From a virus, in the IMG/VR virus record IMGVR_UViG_3300038553_000013, positions 1 to 28,754 of that record: DNA of 28,754 bases. One strand, written 5' to 3'. Under the pieces are notes generated by a model. It was not told the DNA's origin. It saw only the letters and a program-made list of their open reading frames with translations, and did no database searches. The position numbers were made by a program, and so were the translations under genes. Positions 21,951-28,754 of the stretch are shown here, one piece after another; positions within the stretch are counted from its first letter, which is position 1, and every line of letters begins with the position of its first letter.

Positions 21951-22432
21951 TGGAGAACTTCCGCCGCGAGCCTATCCGCAGCCGTGACTACCTTGATGGA
22001 AGCAAGGGCCAGACTTGTGTGTTTGCCATCCCGAACGTGTGCACCGGTGGGCCAACAGTCTCCTGCCACCTGCACGACGAGACGTTCGCCATGGCGAAGA
22101 AGGCTGACGACACATCCACTGGCGACGGGTGCATGGCCTGTCACGACGCTATGGATGGCCGCAGCATGGTCCTAAGCGAACGGGACTGGCTGTTCTATGC
22201 CTTCCGGGCGCTCCAACGCACTATCCGACGCCGCATTGAGCAGAAGATTTTGCGCCTCAAGTTGGACGCGCCAGCCCAACCAAAGCAGTCCAAACCGAAG
22301 TCTGAGCGCCAGCCATCCAGGCCGATGCATTCGCGCGGCTTCGATCCCTCAGCAAGCCGCCCCATTCCCCAGCCAGTCGATCCTTGGGGCAAGTCCCGCA
22401 AGGCAAAAGCCAAATCGGAGCAGGTTCAATGA
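21950..22432 (+). CDS. YbcO-like putative nuclease (DUF1364)
   Basis: The 160-residue product has the YbcO pattern: QTCVFAIPNVC (C23, C31) with SCHLHDE (H40, H42) and GCMACHDAMDGR (C61, C64, H65). These Cys and His residues bind zinc in a beta-beta-metal (HNH-like) nuclease fold. The C-terminal third is Lys/Pro/Gln-rich and probably disordered. Members occur in lambdoid phages among recombination genes, fitting its place after the ExoX-like gene. Activity on DNA is inferred from the family, not tested. Confidence 0.75.
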   Translation: MENFRREPIRSRDYLDGSKGQTCVFAIPNVCTGGPTVSCHLHDETFAMAKKADDTSTGDGCMACHDAMDGRSMVLSERDWLFYAFRALQRTIRRRIEQKILRLKLDAPAQPKQSKPKSERQPSRPMHSRGFDPSASRPIPQPVDPWGKSRKAKAKSEQVQ

Positions 22433-22878
22433 CCCCCACCCCTTTATCAGTTGATGCGCTACGAGGGCTGCTGGAACGGGTGAATGCCGGTTCTATTCGG
22501 GCTCTCAGCATCAAGCAGCCATACCCGCACTACATCTTCAACCAAGGCAAAGATGTTGAGAATCGCGACTGGCCGACGCGGGGCCGGGGTTGGTTTTTGA
22601 TCCATGCCGGAGTTTCGAAAAGCGAACTCGACAAGGAGGATGAAACCGATATGGCGCTGCCTAGAGGCGGTGTTGTCGGTGCAGCTCGGATTGTCGATTG
22701 CGTCAGTGACATGGACAGCAATTGGTTCTTCGGCAAGTACGGGTTTGTCCTGCGCGATGCCTTCCCGGTGCCGTTAATCCCCTGCCGTGGGCAGCTTGGG
22801 TTCTTCGCGCTTGACCCCGGGATCCTTGATCAATTTTCCCGTCACGTCACCACCCTCATTTCGGAGCTTACCCCATGA
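22429..22878 (+). CDS. ASCH-domain protein
   Basis: The 149-residue product shows the ASCH signature: RALSIKQPYPHYIFNQGKD (about 24-42), VENRDWPTRGRGWFLIHAG, then a GVVGAARIVDCV strand and GFVLRDAFPV. ASCH domains have an OB-like fold related to PUA and are thought to bind RNA or modified nucleotides. In phages their substrate is unknown. It is coupled to both neighbours by ATGA junctions. Confidence 0.8.
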   Translation: MTPTPLSVDALRGLLERVNAGSIRALSIKQPYPHYIFNQGKDVENRDWPTRGRGWFLIHAGVSKSELDKEDETDMALPRGGVVGAARIVDCVSDMDSNWFFGKYGFVLRDAFPVPLIPCRGQLGFFALDPGILDQFSRHVTTLISELTP

Positions 22879-23996
22879 ACAGCATAGAGGCGGTCAGTGA
22901 TGAACGGGCGTGGCTTGTAACGGCTGGTCCTGACGGCGAAAGCTCAACAGTAGTGATCGGCTTCGAAGCCATGAAGCAGGCTGTGGTTCGCTGCATGTGG
23001 CCCGATCCGAGCGAAGAGCAAGAGGCTAACGATATGCTTGCTGAGCTTTCCGACCCGGATTTTTGGGAAGGCGACTACTGGCGGTGTGGCTGGAGTTTCG
23101 AGGACGGCTATCTGCACGTCCAACGCATTACCGACCTTCCCCAAGCCCTGCGCTCTCCAATTCAGGGAGAGGTGAAGGACGAAATGATTGAGCGGGGCGC
23201 AGTTGCTATTGACGCGCTATGGTCCGCAGATGGAACCCTTCGCGATTATCCGTTCCCGGAAACTGAGGATAGCTACCAGGAACATTGCCGCTCTACGGCC
23301 CGCGCTGCCCTATCTGCCGCCCTCTCATCCCCCGCGCCAGAGCCAGATGCCCTTCGCTCTGCACCTACTGCTGATGACCCTGCAATTGCATATCAGGAAG
23401 CCGAGAAGAGGCTTTGCGAATGCGGTGCAGCCGGGAGCGGGGAGGGACATTCAGACTTCTGCCCTTGGCTAGATAGTGCATGGAAGAAGTGGGGCGATGC
23501 TGTTGACGCCTCTCCTGCACCTATGGCTGAGCGAGACCCGCGCGACAGGGCAATCCGCAACCTCCAGCTTTTCATCAACACCAATGCTAAATACCTGCCG
23601 AACGAAAAGCAGGCGCAGATCGGTGATTTCTACAAACGCTTGGGATTGTCGCTGAACATTCTCCGGTCCTCTCCGCAAGAACAGACGATCAGCGATGATC
23701 TGATGCAACGGGCAAAAAAGGGCATGGCAGCGATGGTCAGGAGGGGGCTGCTGACTGCGCCTCTTGAACTGACGCCGGAAGTGGTTAGGGCCTTCAGTGA
23801 AGAAGCTGCTCCAATTGAGGTCTCCGACAGAGAGCCAGTCGCCTACATCGACGCCAAAGGCCAACTGCTGATGACCGAACACGGCGCAGCTTGGTTCTCC
23901 AATTTCCTTGACGGTCACAAAGATAGCCCGGCCGGAAACCCCGCTGTCGCGGTCTATGCAGAACCCAGAAAACAAGGCGAAGGAGCGGTAGGATGA
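22875..23996 (+). CDS. Mosaic hypothetical phage protein, 373 residues
   Basis: The product looks assembled from separate blocks: an acidic Trp-rich N-terminus (about 1-90), a module EMIERGAVAIDALW...HCRSTARAALSAAL (about 103-148), a Cys/His block (RLCECGAAGSGEGHSDFCPW, about 178-197), a helical middle, and a C-terminal PVAYIDAKGQLLMTEHG...VAVYAEP. Similar blocks occur separately in other phage proteins. No activity can be assigned. The Cys block could bind zinc. Confidence 0.65.
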   Translation: MNSIEAVSDERAWLVTAGPDGESSTVVIGFEAMKQAVVRCMWPDPSEEQEANDMLAELSDPDFWEGDYWRCGWSFEDGYLHVQRITDLPQALRSPIQGEVKDEMIERGAVAIDALWSADGTLRDYPFPETEDSYQEHCRSTARAALSAALSSPAPEPDALRSAPTADDPAIAYQEAEKRLCECGAAGSGEGHSDFCPWLDSAWKKWGDAVDASPAPMAERDPRDRAIRNLQLFINTNAKYLPNEKQAQIGDFYKRLGLSLNILRSSPQEQTISDDLMQRAKKGMAAMVRRGLLTAPLELTPEVVRAFSEEAAPIEVSDREPVAYIDAKGQLLMTEHGAAWFSNFLDGHKDSPAGNPAVAVYAEPRKQGEGAVG

Positions 23997-24772
23997 CCCA
24001 GCAGGTGAAGAAATATGCGGGTGGCATTCAGGGTTTTGGTCCGTGCGAAACCGTCCCTGCCATTGTATACATTCCGGACGAAGAAAATCCGGATCACATG
24101 ATATGTGAGCCTCTTACCCCGAAGCCTTTCGGTACGGCTTGGCAGACGAATTACACGGGTGAGGAATGGCATTTTGCACCCGAAGTGTCTTTTTCCGATC
24201 TGGATATAGAGCGCGGCATCGTTAGGAACATGACCCCCCTTTTCGTGGCCGAACCAGAGCAGATAGCAGAGGCGGTGGACGATACCGACCGCATGCAGAA
24301 GATCAGCGAGGTGATTCTGCACCTTCAGAGCATCCAAGAACGGTTTGGAGATACCTGCGTCTATATCCGCCGAGGTGGAATGTCATGGGGCGCTGTGGCC
24401 CTCAATCGCCGCGACGATGATAAGAAGAATGGCGTTTTCGACCTGCAAGCGCAGCACGACCGAGATATGACCGCTCGCTTGCAGCAAGTGGAACGCCTGA
24501 TCGGGGACAACCGCGACCTTCGCGCCCAGATTTCCGCCTTGTCTGCCCCACCATCTTCGAAGCCCGAGGCGGTTAGCGATGCTGATTTTCCTGCCGGAGC
24601 AATCGAGAACGGTCGCGTTTATATCGAGCGGTTGGAACGGGATTATCAATTCAACTGCGAGGCGGGTCCGCTAACCCTGTGTTCGGACTGGATAGAGCTT
24701 GTGCGCTGCTTTGAGTACATGGCGGATTATCTAGGCCGCGCCGCTCTCAGCACTGTAGAGGGCGGGAAATGA
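23993..24772 (+). CDS. Hypothetical phage protein, 259 residues
   Basis: The N-terminal half is Pro/Gly-rich with a TPLFVAEPEQ motif (about 81-90); the centre has charged helices (QHDRDMTARLQQVERLI). The C-terminus ends GRAALSTVEGGK, an ending shared with two later genes in this operon. Family unknown; no catalytic motif seen. Coupled by ATGA on both sides. Confidence 0.65.
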   Translation: MTQQVKKYAGGIQGFGPCETVPAIVYIPDEENPDHMICEPLTPKPFGTAWQTNYTGEEWHFAPEVSFSDLDIERGIVRNMTPLFVAEPEQIAEAVDDTDRMQKISEVILHLQSIQERFGDTCVYIRRGGMSWGAVALNRRDDDKKNGVFDLQAQHDRDMTARLQQVERLIGDNRDLRAQISALSAPPSSKPEAVSDADFPAGAIENGRVYIERLERDYQFNCEAGPLTLCSDWIELVRCFEYMADYLGRAALSTVEGGK

Positions 24773-25065
24773 GCAAGTCTTACCCCGGCATTGCCGCAGC
24801 TTGCTTACTGATCGCACTGGACAACGGTGGCATTCATCGTGGCCGCTCGGAGCAGCAGCAAAGCCGAGAGTTCAACAAGTGGCTGGCGAAGCAGGACTAT
24901 CCGAACTTGCACGAGATTGATGCATGGCTCGCATCTTTGAGCAAGGCCGATTTGGACCAGTTCTGTTCAGGAGGCACAGGCGAACCTGAAACAGAGGCAA
25001 TCCGCGCCAATGCCCCTGCCTTCACCGACGATTTGCTCAACTCCTATTTTGATGAGGTATGCTGA
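24769..25065 (+). CDS. Hypothetical protein, 98 residues
   Basis: The product begins with a mildly hydrophobic helix (GIAAACLLIALDNGG), then charged helices and an acidic end. Not recognised. Starts at ATGA and ends at TGATG. Confidence 0.65.
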   Translation: MSKSYPGIAAACLLIALDNGGIHRGRSEQQQSREFNKWLAKQDYPNLHEIDAWLASLSKADLDQFCSGGTGEPETEAIRANAPAFTDDLLNSYFDEVC

Positions 25066-25277
25066 TGTCTACTGTTCTGAACACGATTGAGACAGAACTC
25101 AAGACTGCGCTAGAAGATCTATTGCAAGCAGTATGTGGAGAAACCGGATTTGCTGCTGCCGTACGGCACGACAGCGGACACGCTTATCCATGGCCCGCCT
25201 TGGACATTGCCGAGGCGAATGCTCGCCACGCCCTCACCGCCGCTCTAAGCACTGTGGAGTGCACCGATGCGCGTTGA
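25065..25277 (+). CDS. Hypothetical protein, 70 residues
   Basis: This short helical product (TIETELKTALEDLLQAV) ends with HALTAALSTVECTD, sharing the AALST ending with neighbouring genes. AGGT lies 6 bases before the ATG at 25065, favouring it over the ATG at 25059. The stop lies 11 bases inside the next gene. Function unknown. Confidence 0.6.
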   Translation: MSTVLNTIETELKTALEDLLQAVCGETGFAAAVRHDSGHAYPWPALDIAEANARHALTAALSTVECTDAR

Positions 25278-25689
25278 TCAGGAGTGCTGGGAGCAAACAA
25301 TACGGGAGCAAGCCGCTAAAGTCTGGCAGTGGTCCGGTTCTGCGTTTCTTGCCGGAGAAAAAGTTGAAGATGAGGAAGGGCACAAAGCAGACCTCTATAG
25401 CTGGCTTTGTGGACTCGGCAACACTCTTGAGAGGCTAGCGGATACCGTCGCCCCTCCTGATATAAAGGTACTGGATGCCCTCGCTCTCATGGATAAGCAC
25501 AAAAGCTGGAGCCTCGGGTTCCACGACAAGGTTTATGGCGACGACGACGAGCAGCCGACACATGGCAAGTGGGTAATATGGGACGAAACCGGCAACATCA
25601 ATGACCGCGAGTGGCTGGTTATAGCTTCGGGCGAAACGCCAATCGCTGCCATCCGCGCCGCTCTCAGCACTAATGGGAGCGAGACGTGA
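25267..25689 (+). CDS. Hypothetical protein, 140 residues
   Basis: The product has a Trp/Glu-rich helical N-terminus (ECWEQTIREQAAKVWQW) and a C-terminal beta part (HGKWVIWDETGN, REWLVIASGETPIAAI) ending RAALSTNGSET. Not recognised. It overlaps the upstream gene by 11 bases and the next by 4. Confidence 0.65.
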   Translation: MRVDQECWEQTIREQAAKVWQWSGSAFLAGEKVEDEEGHKADLYSWLCGLGNTLERLADTVAPPDIKVLDALALMDKHKSWSLGFHDKVYGDDDEQPTHGKWVIWDETGNINDREWLVIASGETPIAAIRAALSTNGSET

Positions 25690-25997
25690 TAGTACGAGAT
25701 AATCTGATTGCGGCTAGAGCGCTGATCGATACGCCGGAGAAGTGGCAAAAGGGTCGCTTTAGGTCAGAGCGTAAAACCTACCGTTGCTACTGCGCGCTGG
25801 GTGCGTTGTTTGAGGTTTGCGGAACAGGCACGGATGCCCTTGCCTCATGTCGGGCTGCACTCATCAACGCTCTGCCTGTCGCTTGGCAACCTCGGATGAC
25901 AGCCCGCTACAACGATCTGCCATCCACCACCCACGCCGATATTCTTTCTCTGTTCGACCGCGCCATCGCCGCCCAGCCAGAAGGAAGCCAGAGATGA
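25686..25997 (+). CDS. DUF6197-like protein, 103 residues (GTG start)
   Basis: The block AARALIDTPEKWQKGRF followed by YRCYCALGALFEVC matches the order of DUF6197 proteins, including the WCALGA-type motif (here CYCALGA). The call is by eye. The GTG at 25686 overlaps the previous stop as GTGA. Function of the family is unknown. Confidence 0.6.
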   Translation: MIVRDNLIAARALIDTPEKWQKGRFRSERKTYRCYCALGALFEVCGTGTDALASCRAALINALPVAWQPRMTARYNDLPSTTHADILSLFDRAIAAQPEGSQR

Positions 25998-26839
25998 GCG
26001 TGGAGATCCTGCCTTGCCCGTTTTGTGGGTCGGTGGAAATTCAAACTGACGGCCCGTGCTACACGCAATTTATGTGCAGCGACTGCGGCGCGGCAACCTA
26101 TGACCAAGAGAGCCACGAAGCAGCCATTGCCGCTTGGAACTCCCGCCCCATCCCTGCGCTAGAAGCAATGGGGGAGGATAAGCTGGGGGAGATGCTGGCA
26201 GGGCTGGAAGGTGTTACGCCGGGGCCTTGGGAAGCAGATCAAAACTTACCGATCAATCGAAAGCCGCGAGTGCATGGCGGTGATGGTTCGCTGATCTGCG
26301 AAATTGGCAACATGGCGATGGATCAGGATCAATGGGAAAGGGACGCCGCCCATATTGCTCGCTGCGATCCGCAAACCATCCGGTCGCTCATCACCCGCCT
26401 CCAAGCCGCAGAGGCCCTTGTAGAGCGGCTAAAGCTTGAGGCCCAAGCTCACGCCTCAGAAGCCCGGACGGCCAACAGCACCATCTACGAGATTTATCAG
26501 GTCATCAGCGGCGGCAAAGGCGAGCCGGGAAACTGGAATGGCGCTGAACCCGTACGCGCTTATGTCCAAGCCGCAGAGGCCAAGAACCAGGCGTATGCCG
26601 AGGCGCTGGAGTGGCAACCGATTGAGACTGCGCCGAAGGATGGGACGGTGATCTTGGCCGTCACAGTCGAAGCCGCCAATCCTAGCGCCCGGATGTCGTG
26701 GTTTGAAAATGGCGTGTGGGTTCGCATCTGGAAACCAGAAAAGTTTGTAATCCCTGGGCCGGTGCGCTGGTGGCCCACTCATTGGCAACCGCTTCCCAAT
26801 CCTCCTATCGCCACCCTCCAACAGGGAGCCAAGCCATGA
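25994..26839 (+). CDS. Lar-like, Ea22-like and DUF551-like fusion protein
   Basis: The 281-residue product joins three modules. Residues 1-52 form a Lar-type zinc ribbon (LPCPFCGS, C8/C11, and CSDCG, C28/C31, followed by AIAAWNSRP) as in restriction-alleviation proteins. About 66-140 has TPGPWEAD and AAHIARCDPQTIRSLI, as in Ea22/Ead-type proteins. About 140-205 is an Ala-rich coil. About 207-271 has EWQPIETAPKDGTVI and WWPTHWQPLPNPP, the DUF551 pattern. Such parts usually occur in separate phage genes. A link to countering host restriction rests on the first module alone. Confidence 0.78.
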   Translation: MSVEILPCPFCGSVEIQTDGPCYTQFMCSDCGAATYDQESHEAAIAAWNSRPIPALEAMGEDKLGEMLAGLEGVTPGPWEADQNLPINRKPRVHGGDGSLICEIGNMAMDQDQWERDAAHIARCDPQTIRSLITRLQAAEALVERLKLEAQAHASEARTANSTIYEIYQVISGGKGEPGNWNGAEPVRAYVQAAEAKNQAYAEALEWQPIETAPKDGTVILAVTVEAANPSARMSWFENGVWVRIWKPEKFVIPGPVRWWPTHWQPLPNPPIATLQQGAKP

Positions 26840-27060
26840 GCAAGTTGTCCAATATGCAGGCGGAAGCGCTGATAAAGTTGCGCGATCATGGCCCAAGATC
26901 GGCTTACCCCGGCTTGCACATGGGTACGCTAAAGTCTCTAGCTCAACGCGGGTTGGTTGTTGAAAGTTATGGGCCGGGAAGCATGTCAATGCCGCACACT
27001 TCCATCATTTGGCGCATCACCTCTGCCGGTCGCGCCGCTCTATCGGAGCCCCACCCATGA
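26836..27060 (+). CDS. Small winged-helix-like protein, 74 residues
   Basis: The product (MQAEALIKLRDHGPRSAYPG, LHMGTLKSLAQRGLVVESY, IIWRITSAGRAAL) has the helix-helix-recognition helix-wing order of a minimal winged helix, as in MarR-like or phage regulators. Family not certain. ATGA junctions on each side. Confidence 0.6.
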   Translation: MSKLSNMQAEALIKLRDHGPRSAYPGLHMGTLKSLAQRGLVVESYGPGSMSMPHTSIIWRITSAGRAALSEPHP

Positions 27061-27125
27061 CCTCCCCACATGGTCTTGCAATACTGGCGCTGTCTCAGAT
27101 GGGGGATGGTCATGGCACAGAATAA
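27057..27125 (+). CDS. Possible 22-residue micro-ORF
   Basis: The frame starts at ATGA over the previous stop and encodes MTSPHGLAILALSQMGDGHG before a TAA just inside the next gene. It may be a bridging leader that keeps ribosomes on the message. Length is too short to judge coding by composition. Confidence 0.3.
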   Translation: MTSPHGLAILALSQMGDGHGTE

Positions 27126-27324
27126 GAACCATCGCCGTCTGGTCAGAGATACCAGGCTTTATTGGTGTCCACGCTGCCAATCGGAAACTTGGATACCGAA
27201 CAGCAAGTCATCACTTGGAATAACCTGCGGCGATTGCTCCGAGGGTTTTGATGGTCCGCTGCTGATTTGTGAGCCGAAAAAAGCAGACCGCGCCATGCAT
27301 AGCGACCGAAAGAATGCGGCATGA
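27112..27324 (+). CDS. Zinc-ribbon protein, 70 residues
   Basis: A basic N-terminus is followed by CPRC (C19, C22) and CGDC (C39, C42) spaced as a zinc ribbon (YWCPRCQSETW, GITCGDCSEGF). A Lys/Asp-rich tail follows. GGGGG sits 6 bases before the ATG at 27112; an ATG two codons earlier is possible. Function unknown, perhaps nucleic-acid or protein binding. Confidence 0.65.
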   Translation: MAQNKNHRRLVRDTRLYWCPRCQSETWIPNSKSSLGITCGDCSEGFDGPLLICEPKKADRAMHSDRKNAA

Positions 27325-27431
27325 CAGCGAACAACACAACGATGTTCTTTGCTCTGCTGGGTTGGCTGGCCGCGTTCAACATTCTTGCGGACTTTATACG
27401 CGGGATCGTGATGGGGGTTTTGGGATGGTGA
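27321..27431 (+). CDS. 36-residue membrane microprotein
   Basis: The translation begins MTANNTTMFFALLGWLAAF and ends with a hydrophobic GIVMGVLGW, giving one membrane helix of roughly 20 residues. It starts at ATGA with the zinc-ribbon gene, and its stop overlaps the start region of the Xis-like gene, so it sits in the chain as a translated unit. Role unknown. Confidence 0.6.
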   Translation: MTANNTTMFFALLGWLAAFNILADFIRGIVMGVLGW

Positions 27432-27691
27432 AGCTCCCCACAGCCTCCCTGCCCGATTGGCCGGCCGCCATGAACCAGCAACTTGCGGCGGCGTATTGCG
27501 GGATCTCAGTCGAGACCTTCGCCGCTCATTGCCCGGTTGTCCCCGTAGTTATCACCAGCTCAAACGCAGGTAAAAGATACCTCCGAGTCCGGCTGGACGA
27601 ATGGCTGCTGTCCCTAGACAATCCCGCCCCGGCGAAACGCCAGGGCATGGGAGCATTGAGGCTTGCCAACCGTGAAGCTCAGAGGGCTTAA
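27425..27691 (+). CDS. Xis/AlpA-like HTH protein, likely excisionase
   Basis: The 88-residue product contains MNQQLAAAYCGISVETF (16-32) and a wing-like KRYLRVRLDEWLLSLD (50-65), the layout of a helix-turn-helix of MerR/excisionase type. It immediately precedes the integrase and overlaps its start region, as phage recombination directionality factors often do. The excisionase role is inferred from fold and position. The ATG at 27425 overlaps the end of the membrane microprotein gene. Confidence 0.7.
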   Translation: MVKLPTASLPDWPAAMNQQLAAAYCGISVETFAAHCPVVPVVITSSNAGKRYLRVRLDEWLLSLDNPAPAKRQGMGALRLANREAQRA

Positions 27692-28754
27692 CACTCGCCA
27701 GAACAAAGCAGGCGTCTGGTATGTCTCGCTGCGGTCCAATGGCACCCTGTTGGGCAAGGCGCCTGATAGGGCTGCGCTGCAAAAGCTGATGGACACGCCG
27801 GCGTTCCTGAGCGCCTACGCCAATGCGCAGCAGAAGAAAGAACGCAGCTATGCCGCTGGCACGTTCGGTGCCCTCGTAGCTCGATATCAGAAGAGCCAGG
27901 ATTGGCTTTCTCTAGCCCCTCGCACCCGCTCGGACTATCAGGGTGCCCTCAATTTCCTCGAGACGGCTTACACTTACAACGCTGCCGAGATCGAGCTTGC
28001 CGACGTCGTAGAACTTCGGGACCAGGCTGCAGAAGAGCGCAACGCTAAGTTCTCGGATTTCATTATAGCCGTAATGTCGGCCGTATTCCGATTCGGCTGC
28101 GAAGCTGGGCTGATGAAGACGAACCCTGCCCGAGGCGTGCGGAGGCTCTACAAGGCTAGCGCCGATGCGAACCGCCGTTGGTCCACAGAAGAGTGGCAAA
28201 CGGCCTACAGCCTCGCCCCAGCCCATCTGCGCACGGTCCTGCTTATCGCCCGCCATTGCGGTCTGCGAGGCCAGGACATAGTCGCGCTGACATGGGACAA
28301 TTACCGCGACGATCCCGACATGGGAAAGGTCTTGGCGTTCGTCCCGAAGAAGAACGGCAACAAGGTTGGGGAATTGACCATCGGCGTGCCAGAGCCATTG
28401 CGGAGCGTGCTCGACGCAATGAAGGCCGGTGATGGTGTAGTGCAGCCGGCAAGCAATGGGCCGATCTGCAGGAACAGTCTGGGCAAGAAATACCCAACTG
28501 AGAACGCCATGCGAAAGGCATGGCAGGACATGAAGGCATCTGAGGTGTTCAAGGCCAAGGTGCCAACCGGAGCCGATCTGACCCTGCACGGACTTCGCGT
28601 CACCTTCAGCAGCGAACTACGCGAGCAAGGCTTTTCCGATCGCGAGGTTGCGGACATGCTAGGTGATCTGTCCGAAGGCATGGGCAAGCGCTACAGCCGC
28701 GGCGCTCAGATGCGCAAAACCAGCGTTCGGGTGCACCAAAAACGCGCCGTTTAA
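27663..28754 (+). CDS. int: Tyrosine-family phage integrase
   Basis: The product of about 363 residues inserts and excises the phage at its attachment site. The catalytic domain has CGLRGQDIVALTW with R202, a beta-hairpin Lys (K229 or K230), HGLR with H309 and R312, and GMGKRYSRGA with the nucleophile Y344. The second box II residue, usually His or Trp, is Asp here (LGDLSEG, D335). The N-terminal part reads as a SAM-like core-binding domain (about 65-165). The start is a TTG at 27663 with GGGAG 9 bases upstream; a GTG at 27672 with GAGG is the alternative. The stop is the last codon of the window. Confidence 0.93.
   Translation: MPTVKLRGLNTRQNKAGVWYVSLRSNGTLLGKAPDRAALQKLMDTPAFLSAYANAQQKKERSYAAGTFGALVARYQKSQDWLSLAPRTRSDYQGALNFLETAYTYNAAEIELADVVELRDQAAEERNAKFSDFIIAVMSAVFRFGCEAGLMKTNPARGVRRLYKASADANRRWSTEEWQTAYSLAPAHLRTVLLIARHCGLRGQDIVALTWDNYRDDPDMGKVLAFVPKKNGNKVGELTIGVPEPLRSVLDAMKAGDGVVQPASNGPICRNSLGKKYPTENAMRKAWQDMKASEVFKAKVPTGADLTLHGLRVTFSSELREQGFSDREVADMLGDLSEGMGKRYSRGAQMRKTSVRVHQKRAV

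Noticed and set aside
28600-28754. Attachment site core at the right end
   Set aside because: The window stops at the integrase stop codon, and the matching left copy is outside, so no repeat can be shown.

Overview
This window is most of one arm of an integrated temperate tailed phage (a prophage) in a GC-rich alphaproteobacterium. Sphingomonadales is my best guess, by inference only. Alphaproteobacterial hallmarks are a GcrA-family regulator, an FlbD-like small protein and small phage families common in that class. There are no ribosomal RNA, tRNA, CRISPR or insertion-sequence features. The window opens inside the large terminase gene, so head and tail genes lie further left. It closes exactly at the stop codon of a tyrosine integrase, so an attachment site would lie just beyond the right end.

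Layout. From about 14.5 kb leftward runs a long minus-strand operon. It begins with a Cro/YdaS-like protein and small unknown genes, including a 48-residue membrane protein. It continues with a RuvC-like resolvase, an HTH protein, an NPPF-type DNA methyltransferase, a GcrA-like regulator, a C5-cytosine methyltransferase and a primase-helicase. Small regulators and a DUF6362-like protein follow, then a late module with a basic 218-residue protein, a twin zinc-finger protein, TerS and TerL. Two genes run against this operon: a 67-residue FlbD-like gene at 3.5 kb and a 178-residue gene at 13.7-14.3 kb.

The switch is at 14.52-14.60 kb. A divergent XRE repressor and a Cro-like gene share an operator region with repeated palindromes on a TTGCGCAA core. 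The same motif recurs at 17.39 kb, in front of the rightward operon, so one repressor may control both arms. Downstream of the repressor, in the lysogenic orientation, are two small genes and a TcmP-type methyltransferase. A DUF5131 (Gp37/Gp68, three-Cys-motif) gene lies tail-to-tail with TcmP and overlaps its 3' end. Next comes a 360-base non-coding stretch packed with hairpins and a repeated 10-mer.

The rightward operon (17.44-28.75 kb) is about two dozen genes, nearly all joined by 1-4 base stop/start overlaps. It carries recombination functions (RecE-like nuclease, RecT annealing protein, ExoX-like exonuclease, YbcO-like putative nuclease) and an ASCH protein. Fast-evolving accessory proteins follow (one joins Lar-like zinc-ribbon, Ea22-like and DUF551-like modules), then tiny membrane and zinc-ribbon proteins, an Xis-like HTH protein and the integrase. 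Together the parts make a replication/packaging arm, a lysis-lysogeny switch with carried accessory genes, and a recombination/excision arm.
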